Below, piece by piece: positions 44,361-54,010 of a DNA stretch of 64,000 nucleotides. The stretch covers positions 2,542,001 to 2,606,000 of the forward strand of contig NZ_CP110011.1 of NCBI RefSeq assembly GCF_025947345.1. The letters are read 5' to 3'. Each line of letters opens with the position of its first letter. The stretch's first letter is position 1. Made by a program: the position numbers and the translations under genes. The stretch is from Flavobacterium sp. N502536 (GTDB lineage: Bacteria; Bacteroidota; Bacteroidia; Flavobacteriales; Flavobacteriaceae). Under the pieces are notes generated by a model. That model was given only the letters and a program-made list of their open reading frames with translations. It was not told the origin of the DNA and searched no databases.

Positions 44361-45308
44361 TTATTTTTTAATGAAAGAAACAATCTTATCGATCATGATT
44401 TGGGAGACAGGCAAACTTTCGTTTTTATAACTTTCCAGATTGGCCTGATGGTCTCCGTCGACGATTTTCATGATATGATTCATTTTGTCAACGATCAGGA
44501 GTTCCGCATTTTTATTGGCTTGAGATAACTGTTCTGCATCTTTTACGGTTACTTGTAAATCCTGATTTCCCTGAACGATTAAAATAGGGAGATTCAACTT
44601 TTTGATTTCGGTTTGCGGATTGTATTTAAACCACGAAATTAAATAGGGCTGAATGCTTGGTCTAAAAAGAGAATTCAGCATTGGATCTACTTTATTTACC
44701 GTATGACCGCTTTTCAGGCTGTCAATAATAGGGAAAGTCATTTCCTCTATTTGTTTGTTTGATTTAGAAGCAATTTGCGTTTTGATCAATTGGTCAGCAG
44801 ATTCTCCCGCTCCCGCAATGGAGATGAACTTATTGGCTTTTGCTCCGGCAATCATTCCAATTAAAGAGCCTTCGCTGTGTCCAATTACAATGATCTGAGA
44901 AAAACGAAGGTCTTGCTTTAACAGATTGATCCAGCTTTTGGCATCTTCAGTGTAATTTTCAAATACAAGAGTTTGTTCTGAAATGGCCGATGGTTTGCTT
45001 TCTCCAATTCCTCTTTTATCGTATCGCAATGAGGCAATTCCGTTTTTTGCCAGGGCTTCTGCCAGCATTTTCAGAGAATTGTTTTTCATCATCGGATTGT
45101 TGCCGTTGCGATCCGTAGGGCCCGAACCCGAAATGATTAAGGCTACCGGACATTTTGTTTTTAAATCCGGCATTGTCAACGTACCAAAAAGCTGATCGAT
45201 GTTGATTTTTAAAACGATCGGAGTTTCTTTAAAAGGAACTTCCGTTTTATTTTGGGCATTTACAAAACTCAGAAACAAAAGAGCAGCAAGCGCAAATAAC
45301 TTTTTCAT
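44361..45308 (-). CDS. Secreted alpha/beta hydrolase (S33-type)
   Basis: A 315-residue exported hydrolase with a signal peptide (MKKLFALAALLFLSFVNAQ). The oxyanion segment LIISGSGPTDRNGNNP, LRYDKRGIGES, the nucleophile elbow VIGHSEGSLIGMIAG (Ser near 147), VQGNQDLQV with the acid, and MNHIMKI with the catalytic His are all present. This matches the serine aminopeptidase S33 group of esterases/peptidases. It lies directly behind sppA (13 bp), suggesting one transcript. Confidence 0.9.
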   Translation of the reverse strand: MKKLFALAALLFLSFVNAQNKTEVPFKETPIVLKINIDQLFGTLTMPDLKTKCPVALIISGSGPTDRNGNNPMMKNNSLKMLAEALAKNGIASLRYDKRGIGESKPSAISEQTLVFENYTEDAKSWINLLKQDLRFSQIIVIGHSEGSLIGMIAGAKANKFISIAGAGESADQLIKTQIASKSNKQIEEMTFPIIDSLKSGHTVNKVDPMLNSLFRPSIQPYLISWFKYNPQTEIKKLNLPILIVQGNQDLQVTVKDAEQLSQANKNAELLIVDKMNHIMKIVDGDHQANLESYKNESLPVSQIMIDKIVSFIKK

Positions 45309-45321
45309 TTTTAAAATGGAA

Positions 45322-47078
45322 TTATTTAATGTTTATTCCAAAAGGAAGCATCGCCTGAACGCCTTTTTGTTGCTGAAGTCTTTTTACCTGCTCGATAAGC
45401 ATGTAATTTTCTTCACCAATTTCTTCCTTAATAAAAGCTTCTTTTGATTGCGCAAAAGGCAATCTTGAAATAAGGTCATTGAATGTTTTTTCGTATTCAG
45501 GATAGTTTTGTGTGCTGTACGTTTTGATTTTTGCAATTTTCGCCGCTTCAGCAATCGCATCATTCAAGCCTCCGATTTGATCCACTAATCCAATTTTTAA
45601 AGCTTCACTTCCTGACCAGACTCTTCCTTGTGCGATAGCATCTACCTGAGCAAAAGTCATTTTTCGGCCTTCCGCCACATGCGTTACAAAAGTGTTGTAA
45701 ATGTGTTCTACACCTTCTAAAGTAAAGGCTTTAAATTTTTCGTCCACACGTACAAACGGGCTGTAATTTGCCGAGTTTTCATGCGTTTTTACCTGTTCGG
45801 TGTTTATGCCCAGTTTATTGGCTAAAGGCGTAAAGTTGGGTAGTATCCCGAAAACACCTATAGAACCTGTAATCGTATTGCGCTCTGCAAAAATTTTGTT
45901 GGCGTTACACGCAATATAGTAACCGCCTGATGCAGCATAATTTCCCATAGAAACCACAACCGGTTTTACTTTTTTGGTAATCTCAATTTCTCTCCAGATC
46001 AGATCAGAAGTTAAGGCACTTCCTCCCGGCTGTCTATTCTGAGGACGATTGCTTTTACATCTTCATTTTTGCGGGCTTCCTGTAAAGAACGTCGCATAGA
46101 ACCTTCACCAATTACCGTAACATCTCCTTCACCGCTTTGTATTTCGCCCTGAGCATAAATAATAGCAATTTGATCCGTTGCCGTATTGGTTAAAGCTGTT
46201 GTAATGTTATTTTGCGTATAATCTGAAATAGAAATCTTGTTGTAATCGTCGTCTCCCGTTACTTTCAGAGCTTTTTTGATTGCATTATGGTAAACGTCCT
46301 CATAAGCAATAATATCTACCAGATGTTGTGCTTTGGCCATTTCCGGAGTTCTCGCTAATAAACCATTGGCGATTTCATTTAATTTGGCCAGCGGAATATT
46401 TCTGCTTTTTGAAATATCCGTTGAAACAGTAGTCCAGATCGAGTTTAAAAGCGCAGTCACTTGTTCTCTGTTGGCATCACTCATCTTATTTTCAAGAAAA
46501 GGCTCAACAGCACTTTTGTATTTTCCGTGACGAATCACTTCCATATGGATACCTGATTTATCCTGAAAATCTTTGAAGAACATCACCTCAGATGAAAGAC
46601 CTTTAAAGTCTAAATCACCGGCAGGATTCAAATAAATAGTATTGGCTACTGAATTAAGGTAATATTCTTTCTGAGAGTAGGTATTGGCATAAGCCCAAAC
46701 AAATTTTCCTGATTTTTTGAAACTTTCAAGCGCATTTCTCAAATCTTTGTATTGTGCCAAACCTAAAGAAGACTCGTCATTTAAAATAGAAATTCCTTTA
46801 ATATTGTCATCTGTTTTTGCCGCTTCGATAGCATTGATCACATCGGTTAAGCCGATGCCTTTTTTATCCGAGAAAACAGTTACCCAAGGGTCTTTGTACT
46901 TTCCGGCATAGTCGTTTTGAATTTGTTTTAAATTTAATTCGATTACAGAATCATTTTTGACAGAAACAGCATCGTCTCCTCCAAAAATTGCTCCAATAAG
47001 AATTACCCCAAAAAAGAAGAGGATAATAAACACAAAAATACCAATAACGGTGGCAATTATATTTCCTAAAAACTTCAT
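45322..47078 (-). CDS. sppA: Signal peptide peptidase SppA, frameshifted
   Basis: SppA is an inner-membrane serine protease that degrades cleaved signal peptides. The N-terminal membrane helix and first peptidase repeat (with VIRHGKYKSAVEPF, the catalytic Lys) are in one frame; the second repeat with the catalytic Ser (VSMGNYAASGGYY) is in another. The break is at 46025-46030: it reads RIDSREEVP and stops, whereas one more C/G restores RIDSPGGSALTSDLIW, the family's conserved SPGG turn. The span is one base short of a multiple of three and would encode about 585 residues. I infer a sequence error. The S33 hydrolase gene follows by 13 bp. Confidence 0.88.
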
Positions 47079-47122
47079 AAGTGTATTTTTTTTAATAAGT
47101 ATCTAAAAAGGTTGGTTTGTTA

Positions 47123-47130
47123 CAAAAGTA
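47123..47130 (-). promoter_or_regulatory. -7 box of sppA
   Basis: The minus strand reads TACTTTTG (TAnnTTTG) 44 bp before the sppA ATG. Confidence 0.45.
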
Positions 47131-47281
47131 GTCTAAAAACAAAGTAATTTGAATACAGAATTTGATGAAATAGCTGTAACTGCTATGTTTTGGGACATTA
47201 AATTAAAGATAAGATATTTAGTAAGATAAATATTGTTTGAGCTTAGAATATTTTATATTTGATGAAAACAATTGTTGTACT

Positions 47282-48469
47282 ATGAAAGATAAAGTGATCA
47301 TTTTAACCCTTTTCTTCTTTGGGTTTTATGCCGGGGCTCAAAAAATACAAACTAAAAAAGTAGTAGTCGATAAATTGACAAAACTTCCCTTGGAAAATGT
47401 AAGTGTTTACAATCAAAAAGACAACTCGATGACCAATGCTGACGGTGCTTTTTCTTTTATTTCAGATCAGGATGAATTGAATTTTAGTTTGATTGGCTAT
47501 GAAAATCTTAAACTCAGCTTTGCGGAAATAAACAAACAGGACACCATCTTTTTAGAAAGCAAAACCATTGAATTGGAAGAGGTAGTAGTGGGCGCCGAAA
47601 TGGCAATCATGAAAAAAGCATATGCCAAAGTGAAAGAGAATTATATCTTCGAACCTTACAATGAAAATTTCTTTTTGCGCTGTGTTTTGAAGAGAAATGG
47701 AGAAATGCAACGACTGCAGGATATTTATGGAAAAGTATCGAGAAAGGGTATTTTTAAAACAAAATCACAACCGGATAATAAATGCGAAGTAGAGATTTTG
47801 AATATGAGGAAAGCCGGAATAAAAGTGAAGGAGGATTTTGTGTATTTTGAATTTCAGAGTTTTGAAAAATTATTTGATTTAAATGCGATGATATTAATCA
47901 ATCTGGAAGACTTTGAGCTAACTCAGGAAAAAAAGATAAACGGTAATTTTTTTAAAATTAGTTTTATCCGAAAAACGGAGAATGCGAGTGGGCAAAAAAG
48001 GAGTGGTTATTTTATCATCAACAAGGACGACTATGCTATTGTAGAAACCTATTTTGATTTTAATGATAATGAGGAAAAGATACCGTTTCAAAAAAAGGGT
48101 AAAGTCGAATATCGAACGACTGTTTTAAAAATCAGCGCCAACTATAAAAAAAGCAGCAGTACCCATAAATATTATCTGAATAACGCAAAATCAGAGGTTA
48201 GAGTAGAATTGCTTGAAAACGAAGTAGTGAAAAAAGCGTTTTACGATTATTCGACCAATTTTTTTGTAACGAATAGTTTTATTGCCGAAAAAGCAAAGTC
48301 AAATCTGTCGATGGATAAGGATCTTTTTAAAGTCAAATACCCGTACTCGCAACAATTTTGGAAAAGCCAGAATCAGCTGCCGTTAACAAATGATTTAAGT
48401 GCGTTTTTGAAACGGGTTTCAGAAAACAAAGACAACAAGAAAGAGTTTGAAATAGATGGAAACTTCTAG
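47282..48469 (+). CDS. Secreted protein with CarboxypepD_reg-like domain
   Basis: A 395-residue exported protein. I start it at the ATG 47282, which gives a good signal peptide (MKDKVIILTLFFFGFYAGAQ). A carboxypeptidase-like regulatory domain (about 20-105) has KLPLENVSVYNQKDNSMTNADGAF, as in TonB receptor N-termini, but no plug or barrel follows. The rest is a beta-rich region of unknown type. Such receptor-less proteins are common in Bacteroidota. No partner gene is evident; folK-dNK follows at 58 bp. Confidence 0.82.
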   Translation: MKDKVIILTLFFFGFYAGAQKIQTKKVVVDKLTKLPLENVSVYNQKDNSMTNADGAFSFISDQDELNFSLIGYENLKLSFAEINKQDTIFLESKTIELEEVVVGAEMAIMKKAYAKVKENYIFEPYNENFFLRCVLKRNGEMQRLQDIYGKVSRKGIFKTKSQPDNKCEVEILNMRKAGIKVKEDFVYFEFQSFEKLFDLNAMILINLEDFELTQEKKINGNFFKISFIRKTENASGQKRSGYFIINKDDYAIVETYFDFNDNEEKIPFQKKGKVEYRTTVLKISANYKKSSSTHKYYLNNAKSEVRVELLENEVVKKAFYDYSTNFFVTNSFIAEKAKSNLSMDKDLFKVKYPYSQQFWKSQNQLPLTNDLSAFLKRVSENKDNKKEFEIDGNF

Positions 48470-48527
48470 TTCTTGAATCAAATAATGTGGTTAATTCTAA
48501 AATAGTTTTAGTTAATTTGCATTAATT

Positions 48528-49667
48528 ATGAAGTCACAACATCAGATCGTTTTATCAATAGGCAGTAATCAGGGAGACAGGTTAGCAAACATCGAAACGT
48601 GTATCAGTTTGATACATAAAGAAGTGGGGACTGTAATCAGAGTTTCAAAACTCTATGAAACTCCTGCCTGGGGGTTTGAAAGCGATGCATTTTATAATTG
48701 CGCGCTGGTTTTGCATACCTACTTATCGGCACAAAAAGTATTAAGTCAGGTTTTAAAAGTCGAAAAACAATTAGGTCGAATCAGGTTGGAGCAACAAGGG
48801 TATCAATCCCGGATTATCGATATTGACCTGATTACTTTTGATGATGAAATTATTGAGTCTGAAAAATTACAGATTCCACATCCATTAATGCAAAACAGAA
48901 ATTTTGTTTTGCTTCCTATGCAAGATTTAAGCTTAGACTGGAAACACCCAGTTTTTCAGAAATCTGTTTCAGAGTTAATTGCCATTTCGCCGGACGATAG
49001 TATTTGCAAAGTCGTTCAGCATTTGAAAAATCCTTTGCGCGAAATTGTACTCGAAAACTTCAATTATATTGCTTTTGAAGGGAATATCGGAGCAGGGAAA
49101 ACGACTTTGGTGCAAAAAATAGCCGAAGATTTTAATGCTAAAACAGTCTTAGAGCGTTTTGCCGATAATCCGTTTTTGCCTAAATTTTATAAAGATCAAA
49201 ATCGCTATGCTTTTCCGTTGGAAATGTCTTTTCTGGCCGATCGCTACCAGCAGTTATCAGATGATCTGGCACAGTTTGATTTGTTTAAGGATTTTATTGT
49301 AGCCGATTATCACATCTTTAAGTCCTTGATTTTTGCTAAAATTACCCTTGCAGAAGATGAATATCGCTTGTATCGAAATTTGTTTGATATCATCTATAAA
49401 GAAATGCCAAAACCTGATTTGTATATTTATTTGTATCAGAATACGGAAAGATTGCTGCAAAATATCAGGAAACGCGGACGAAATTACGAACAGAATATTG
49501 AGGCCGGTTATCTGGATAAAATCAACAACGGTTATTTGGAGTACATTAAATCTCAAACCGATCTGAACGTACTGATTATTGACGTTTCAGATCGCGATTT
49601 TGTGAAAAACCACAAGGATTATCTTTTTATCTTAGATGAAATTCAGAAGAAGATTTTAATTAGATAA
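48528..49667 (+). CDS. folK: HPPK-deoxynucleoside kinase fusion
   Basis: A 379-residue fusion of two enzymes. The N-terminal part (about 1-160) is hydroxymethyldihydropterin pyrophosphokinase of folate synthesis: SIGSNQGDRLANIE, YETPAWGFESDAFYN, IDIDLITFDDE and IPHPLMQNRNFVLLP. The C-terminal part (about 175-379) is a deoxyadenosine/deoxyguanosine-type kinase: P-loop GNIGAGKTTL near residue 184, the DR-type motif in ADRYQQLSD, and the lid RKRGRNYEQNIEAGY. Cytoplasmic. The two activities are not in one pathway, but both feed nucleotide metabolism. The last codons lie inside an AT-rich repeat, which supplies the TAA stop. Confidence 0.95.
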   Translation: MKSQHQIVLSIGSNQGDRLANIETCISLIHKEVGTVIRVSKLYETPAWGFESDAFYNCALVLHTYLSAQKVLSQVLKVEKQLGRIRLEQQGYQSRIIDIDLITFDDEIIESEKLQIPHPLMQNRNFVLLPMQDLSLDWKHPVFQKSVSELIAISPDDSICKVVQHLKNPLREIVLENFNYIAFEGNIGAGKTTLVQKIAEDFNAKTVLERFADNPFLPKFYKDQNRYAFPLEMSFLADRYQQLSDDLAQFDLFKDFIVADYHIFKSLIFAKITLAEDEYRLYRNLFDIIYKEMPKPDLYIYLYQNTERLLQNIRKRGRNYEQNIEAGYLDKINNGYLEYIKSQTDLNVLIIDVSDRDFVKNHKDYLFILDEIQKKILIR

Positions 49668-49730
49668 TTAGTCAATTAGAAAATGTGATAATTCCTTAAT
49701 CAATTACCTCATTTTCTAATTATCTAATTG
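49658..49730. repeat. AT-rich repeat with inverted arms (copy 2)
   Basis: It contains ATTAGATAATTAGTCAAT (49659-49676), identical to 18308-18325. The 14-bp arms 49658-49671 and 49717-49730 are perfect inverted copies. It overlaps the folK-dNK stop codon and fills the gap to the convergent SpoU gene. Confidence 0.6.
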
Positions 49731-49739
49731 CCTCATTGC

Positions 49740-50276
49740 CTATTTTGGCCAGTTTAATTTCTGAAACAGATCCCAAACAACAATTCCGGCACTTACCGCA
49801 ATGTTTAAAGAGTGTTTGGTGCCTAATTGCGGAATTTCAATACAACCATCGCAAAGCGCAACGGCTTCCTGAGCAACACCGTAAACTTCATTACCAAAAA
49901 CCAATGCATATTTTTGATTTTCCTCGGTTTTAAAATCCTGAAGAAAAATAGCGCTCTCCACCTGTTCAATGGCAAGCGTCAGTACATTTTCTTTTTTAAG
50001 ATTTTCGATCACCTCGAGTACATTCTCGTGATGCTCCCAGGCTACAGTTTCGGTAGCGCCAAGAGCTGTTTTGTGGATTTCTTTATTGGGTGGAGTGGCG
50101 GTAATGCCACACAGGATTATTTTTTCGATCAAAAAAGCATCGGCGGTTCTAAACACAGATCCAATATTGTGCAGACTGCGAATATCATCTAAGACTAAAA
50201 TTAAGGGAGTTTTGTCTGATCTCTTAAAATCTTCAATTGATTTTCGGTCCAGTTCGCTATTTTCAAGTTTTCTCAT
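49740..50276 (-). CDS. SpoU/TrmH-family RNA methyltransferase
   Basis: A 178-residue SPOUT methyltransferase with a trefoil knot. It has the motif-1 LDDIRSLHNIGSVFRTADAF, motif-2 LVFGNEVYGVAQEAV and motif-3 IEIPQLGTKHSLNIAVSAGIV, in the order of TrmH/TrmL enzymes. It methylates 2'-O of tRNA or rRNA; the target nucleotide cannot be read from sequence alone. It is compact, without an N-terminal substrate domain. It precedes the terminator of the DUF1573 gene. Confidence 0.93.
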   Translation of the reverse strand: MRKLENSELDRKSIEDFKRSDKTPLILVLDDIRSLHNIGSVFRTADAFLIEKIILCGITATPPNKEIHKTALGATETVAWEHHENVLEVIENLKKENVLTLAIEQVESAIFLQDFKTEENQKYALVFGNEVYGVAQEAVALCDGCIEIPQLGTKHSLNIAVSAGIVVWDLFQKLNWPK

Positions 50277-50295
50277 ATTGTTTGTATTCAGGTCA

Positions 50296-50331
50296 TAAAA
50301 AAAGCCTCCAAAGATAAGGAAGCTTTTTTAA
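50296..50331 (-). terminator. Terminator of the DUF1573 gene
   Basis: An AAAAAAGC...CTCC / GGAAGCTTTTTT hairpin with one bulge lies just downstream of the DUF1573 stop on the minus strand. Confidence 0.65.
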
Positions 50332-50353
50332 TTATTTTATTTTACTTTTCAGA

Positions 50354-50776
50354 TTAGCTTTTTACCGGATCTGGTAAAACAGTACCTTTAATAGTAAGAA
50401 CTTTTGTTGGTTGTCCTTCAGCATTAGAAGTAACAGTTACTGTTTTTGTAAAAGCACCAACTCTGTCAGTAGCATATTTTACACCAATAATACCTTTAGC
50501 TCCCGGAGCGATTGGCTCTTTTGGAGTTGTTGGTACAGTACAACCACATGATCCTGTTGTGTTTGTGATGATTAATGGTTTTGTTCCGTTGTTTACAAAA
50601 ACAAACTCACGTTTTCCATCTGCATTGTGAGCGATAGTTCCGTAATCAATAGTTTCTGTTTCGAAAGCCATTCCAGCACCTTCAACTTTAGGAGCTTTAC
50701 CTTTTTTAGCGCTTTGAGCGTTAGAAGCTGTAATTCCAACTACAGCTAACATAGCGATTAAAATTATTTTTTTCAT
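50354..50776 (-). CDS. DUF1573 secreted protein
   Basis: A 140-residue secreted protein with a signal peptide (MKKIILIAMLAVVGITASNAQ) and one immunoglobulin-like DUF1573 domain (about 40-135). The pattern IDYGTIAHNADGKREFVFVNNGTKPLIITN and GSCGCTVPTTPKEPIAPG, with its two conserved cysteines, is clear. It is a periplasmic or surface protein of unknown function. A TAGATTTG -7 box lies at 50803-50810 on the minus strand. Confidence 0.93.
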   Translation of the reverse strand: MKKIILIAMLAVVGITASNAQSAKKGKAPKVEGAGMAFETETIDYGTIAHNADGKREFVFVNNGTKPLIITNTTGSCGCTVPTTPKEPIAPGAKGIIGVKYATDRVGAFTKTVTVTSNAEGQPTKVLTIKGTVLPDPVKS

Positions 50777-50802
50777 CTTTTAGAGTCTTTTTTAATTATG
50801 AC

Positions 50803-50810
50803 AAATCTAT
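50803..50810 (-). promoter_or_regulatory. -7 box of the DUF1573 gene
   Basis: The minus strand reads TAGATTTG, matching TAnnTTTG, 27 bp before the ATG. Confidence 0.45.
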
Positions 50811-50932
50811 GTAAAATTCTTATATCTCAACTTAAAAAAAGCTTAAAATATTTTAATTTTTGAACGACTTCTATATTCCTCCAAAAAATCATAAATTCGC
50901 TGTCTTAATTTTTTCATTTAAAATACAATAAT

Positions 50933-53539
50933 TTGGCAGCGAAAGAGAAAGTGGTGAAAGAAACACCTTTAATGAAACAGTACAACGAGATCAAGAGAAA
51001 ATATCCTGATGCATGTTTGCTTTTTAGAGTAGGTGATTTTTATGAAACCTTTGGAGAAGATGCTATTAGAGCCTCAAAAATTCTGGGAATAACGTTAACC
51101 AAAAGAGGTGCAGGTTCTGATACAGAAACTGCTTTGGCTGGTTTCCCGCACCATTCTATTAATACGTATTTGCCAAAATTGGTCAAAGCCGGACTTCGTG
51201 TGGCCATCTGTGATCAGCTTGAAGATCCGAAAATGACCAAAACCATCGTGAAACGTGGTGTAACGGAGCTTGTAACTCCCGGAGTTTCTTTAAACGATGA
51301 GGTTTTACAGTCTAAATCAAATAACTTTTTAGCATCGGTTTATTTTGCTAATAAAAATATCGGAGTTTCCTTTCTGGATGTTTCCACAGGAGAGTTTCTA
51401 ACGGCTCAGGGAAATGCCGAGTATATCGATAAATTGTTGCAAAACTTTAACCCAAGTGAGGTTTTGGTTCCGAAAAACAATAAGGGCGATTTTAAAATTG
51501 CTTTTGGAGATGATTTTCATAGCTTTTATTTAGAAGACTGGATTTATAAGGAAGATTATGCTTTGGAAACGCTGACAAAGCACTTTCAGACTTCTTCCTT
51601 AAAAGGTTTTGGTGTAGAAGAATTAAAAGAAGGAATCATTGCTTCCGGAGCAATCTTGTATTACCTGTCCGAAACACAGCACAACCGCGTGCAGCACATT
51701 ACAGCCATTCAGCGTATTGCTGAAGATGCCTATGTGTGGATGGATCGTTTTACCATCAGAAACTTAGAATTGTATCACAGTTACAATCCGAATGCAGTAA
51801 CCCTTCTGGATGTGATTGACAGAACACTTTCGCCAATGGGAGGACGTTTGTTGAAACGCTGGCTGGCTTTGCCTTTAAAGGATAACGCTAAAATAAAAGG
51901 ACGTCATGATGTCGTTTCGTATTTAAAATCCAATTCCGAAGTTTTACAAAGTATCCAATATCAGATCAAGCAAATTTCGGATTTGGAACGTTTGATTTCT
52001 AAAATTGCAGCTGGGAAAGTTTCACCGCGTGAGATTGTTTATCTGAAGGAATCTCTGGATGCTATTATTCCGATCAAAACCCTTGCACTTGAAAGTCCGC
52101 AACAAGCGGTGAAGGTTATTGGAGATAGTTTGCATGCCTGCGATTTGTTACGAGAGAAAATTGGAACCACCTTAAATCAGGATGCGCCGGTTGCTGTGGC
52201 TAAAGGAAATGCCATTGCCAAAGGAATCAGTGAAGAGCTGGATGATTTGCGTGCTATTTCAACTTCGGGAAAAGAATATCTGGAGGGGATTGAAAAAAGA
52301 GAATCAGAGCGTACAGGAATTTCCTCGCTTAAAATTTCATTCAATAATGTTTTTGGGTACTATATTGAAGTTAGAAACACCCATAAAGATAAAGTTCCTG
52401 GAGAATGGATTCGTAAACAAACACTGGTAAATGCGGAGCGTTATATTACAGAAGAGTTAAAAGAATACGAAAGCAAAATTCTGGGAGCAGAAGAGAAAAT
52501 TTATAAAATAGAATCGGAGCTTTTTGAGCAATTGGTTGCCTGGATTGCAACTTATATCAAACCGGTACAAATGAATGCCAATTTGGTGGCGCAGTTGGAC
52601 TGTTTGTGTTCGTTTACGCAATTGGCTATAGAAAACCAATATGTATGTCCGGAGATCGATGAAACTTTTGAATTGGAGATCAAAAACGGACGTCACCCTG
52701 TTATTGAAAAACAATTGCCGGTTGGCACTCCTTATATTGCTAATGATGTTTATCTGGACAGAGAGACACAGCAGCTGATTATGATTACCGGTCCGAACAT
52801 GTCGGGTAAGTCTGCTATTTTAAGGCAAACCGCTTTAATCGTATTGTTGGCTCAAATGGGAAGTTTTGTTCCTGCTGATAGTGTTAGAATGGGAGTTGTG
52901 GATAAAATCTTCACCAGAGTAGGGGCGTCGGATAATATTTCGATGGGAGAATCTACGTTTATGGTTGAGATGAATGAGACGGCTTCTATTTTGAACAATA
53001 TCTCAGATCGCAGTTTGGTACTTCTAGATGAAATAGGACGAGGAACCAGTACTTATGACGGGATTTCGATTGCCTGGGCGATTGCCGAGTTTTTACACGA
53101 ACACCCATCAAGGCCTAAAACCTTGTTTGCAACACATTATCACGAATTAAATGAGATGACGGAATTGTTGCCTAGAATTCAGAATTATAATGTTGCGGTA
53201 AAAGAGTTAAAAGATAATGTTCTTTTCATTCGTAAACTGGTAAAAGGAGGAAGTGCTCATAGTTTTGGAATTCATGTGGCAAAAATGGCCGGAATGCCTC
53301 AGATCGTAATTTTGAAGGCGCAAAAGTTATTGAAGAAACTGGAGAAAAACCATTCAAGTGAAGCGTTAAATGGTGTTAAGTCTGAAAATGACGAAATGCA
53401 GATGAGTTTCTTTAATTTGGATGATCCTTTATTGGAAGAGATAAAAGAAGAAATTCTGGGGCTTGATATCAATGCGATTACACCAGTCGAAGCACTGATG
53501 AAACTCAACGAGATTAAAAGGATGTTAGTTCGAAAATAA
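50933..53539 (+). CDS. mutS: DNA mismatch repair protein MutS
   Basis: An 868-residue MutS that recognises base mismatches and recruits MutL. The N-terminal mismatch-binding motif [17 protein letters not shown] (the FxE pair) is near residue 30, and the C-terminal ATPase has [13 protein letters not shown] near 620, then [13 protein letters not shown] and [14 protein letters not shown]. The start is a TTG at 50933 because no ATG precedes the conserved N-terminus. It is complete and single, upstream of two tRNA genes. Confidence 0.96.
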   Translation: MAAKEKVVKETPLMKQYNEIKRKYPDACLLFRVGDFYETFGEDAIRASKILGITLTKRGAGSDTETALAGFPHHSINTYLPKLVKAGLRVAICDQLEDPKMTKTIVKRGVTELVTPGVSLNDEVLQSKSNNFLASVYFANKNIGVSFLDVSTGEFLTAQGNAEYIDKLLQNFNPSEVLVPKNNKGDFKIAFGDDFHSFYLEDWIYKEDYALETLTKHFQTSSLKGFGVEELKEGIIASGAILYYLSETQHNRVQHITAIQRIAEDAYVWMDRFTIRNLELYHSYNPNAVTLLDVIDRTLSPMGGRLLKRWLALPLKDNAKIKGRHDVVSYLKSNSEVLQSIQYQIKQISDLERLISKIAAGKVSPREIVYLKESLDAIIPIKTLALESPQQAVKVIGDSLHACDLLREKIGTTLNQDAPVAVAKGNAIAKGISEELDDLRAISTSGKEYLEGIEKRESERTGISSLKISFNNVFGYYIEVRNTHKDKVPGEWIRKQTLVNAERYITEELKEYESKILGAEEKIYKIESELFEQLVAWIATYIKPVQMNANLVAQLDCLCSFTQLAIENQYVCPEIDETFELEIKNGRHPVIEKQLPVGTPYIANDVYLDRETQQLIMITGPNMSGKSAILRQTALIVLLAQMGSFVPADSVRMGVVDKIFTRVGASDNISMGESTFMVEMNETASILNNISDRSLVLLDEIGRGTSTYDGISIAWAIAEFLHEHPSRPKTLFATHYHELNEMTELLPRIQNYNVAVKELKDNVLFIRKLVKGGSAHSFGIHVAKMAGMPQIVILKAQKLLKKLEKNHSSEALNGVKSENDEMQMSFFNLDDPLLEEIKEEILGLDINAITPVEALMKLNEIKRMLVRK

Positions 53540-53606
53540 ATTTCATTTTTAAAGTTTAGGTTATCAGAAAGTTATAAAATAAGTCGATTTTTTTTTCGAA
53601 AAACGC

Positions 53607-53636
53607 TTGTGTAATTGAATAAATGTCCTAAATTTG
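53607..53636 (+). promoter_or_regulatory. Promoter of the tRNA-Gly/tRNA-Leu unit
   Basis: TTG (53607-53609), a 19-bp spacer and TAAATTTG (53629-53636) match the Bacteroidota promoter consensus exactly. It lies 54 bp before tRNA-Gly and is the best such match in the window. Confidence 0.75.
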
Positions 53637-53690
53637 CACTCGCAATACAGAACAAGTCAAGTATTGTAGTTCTTAATTAGAATTTGAAAT

Positions 53691-53763
53691 GCGAAAATAG
53701 CTCAGTTGGTAGAGCGCGACCTTGCCAAGGTCGAGGTCGCGGGTTCGAGCCCCGTTTTTCGCT
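53691..53763 (+). tRNA. tRNA-Gly (GCC)
   Basis: A complete cloverleaf: acceptor GCGAAAA pairs with TTTTCGC, the D arm carries AGCTCAGTTGGTAGAGC, the anticodon stem CGACC/GGTCG encloses TTGCCAA (anticodon GCC), and the T arm has GGTTCGAGCCCC. CCA is not encoded. Confidence 0.97.
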
Positions 53764-53777
53764 CAATACCAAATAAT

Positions 53778-53863
53778 GCTCGGATGGTGAAATTGGTAGA
53801 CACGCTGGACTTAAAATCCAGTGAACAGCAATGTTCGTGCGGGTTCAAGTCCCGCTCTGAGTA
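53778..53863 (+). tRNA. tRNA-Leu (TAA)
   Basis: A long class II tRNA of 86 nt. The acceptor GCTCGGA/TCTGAGT has G-T pairs, the anticodon stem CTGGA/TCCAG encloses CTTAAAA (anticodon TAA), a long variable arm follows, and the T arm is GCGGGTTCAAGTCCCGC. It is 14 bp behind tRNA-Gly and shares its promoter. Confidence 0.97.
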
Positions 53864-53865
53864 CT

Positions 53866-53895
53866 AAAGCCTCTTCTTTTGAAGAGGCTTTTTTT
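53866..53895 (+). terminator. Terminator of the tRNA unit
   Basis: A perfect 11-bp stem, AAAGCCTCTTC (53866-53876) with GAAGAGGCTTT (53881-53891), with T residues after it. It starts 3 bp after tRNA-Leu. Confidence 0.9.
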
Positions 53896-54010
53896 ATGGC
53901 GTAAACTCACGCGTTTAATAATGAACTCACGAAGTGAATTTATTACTAAGAATCTAGGATTCTAAGAAATCTAAAATCAACAATCTGAAATTTAAAATCT
54001 AAAATAATAT

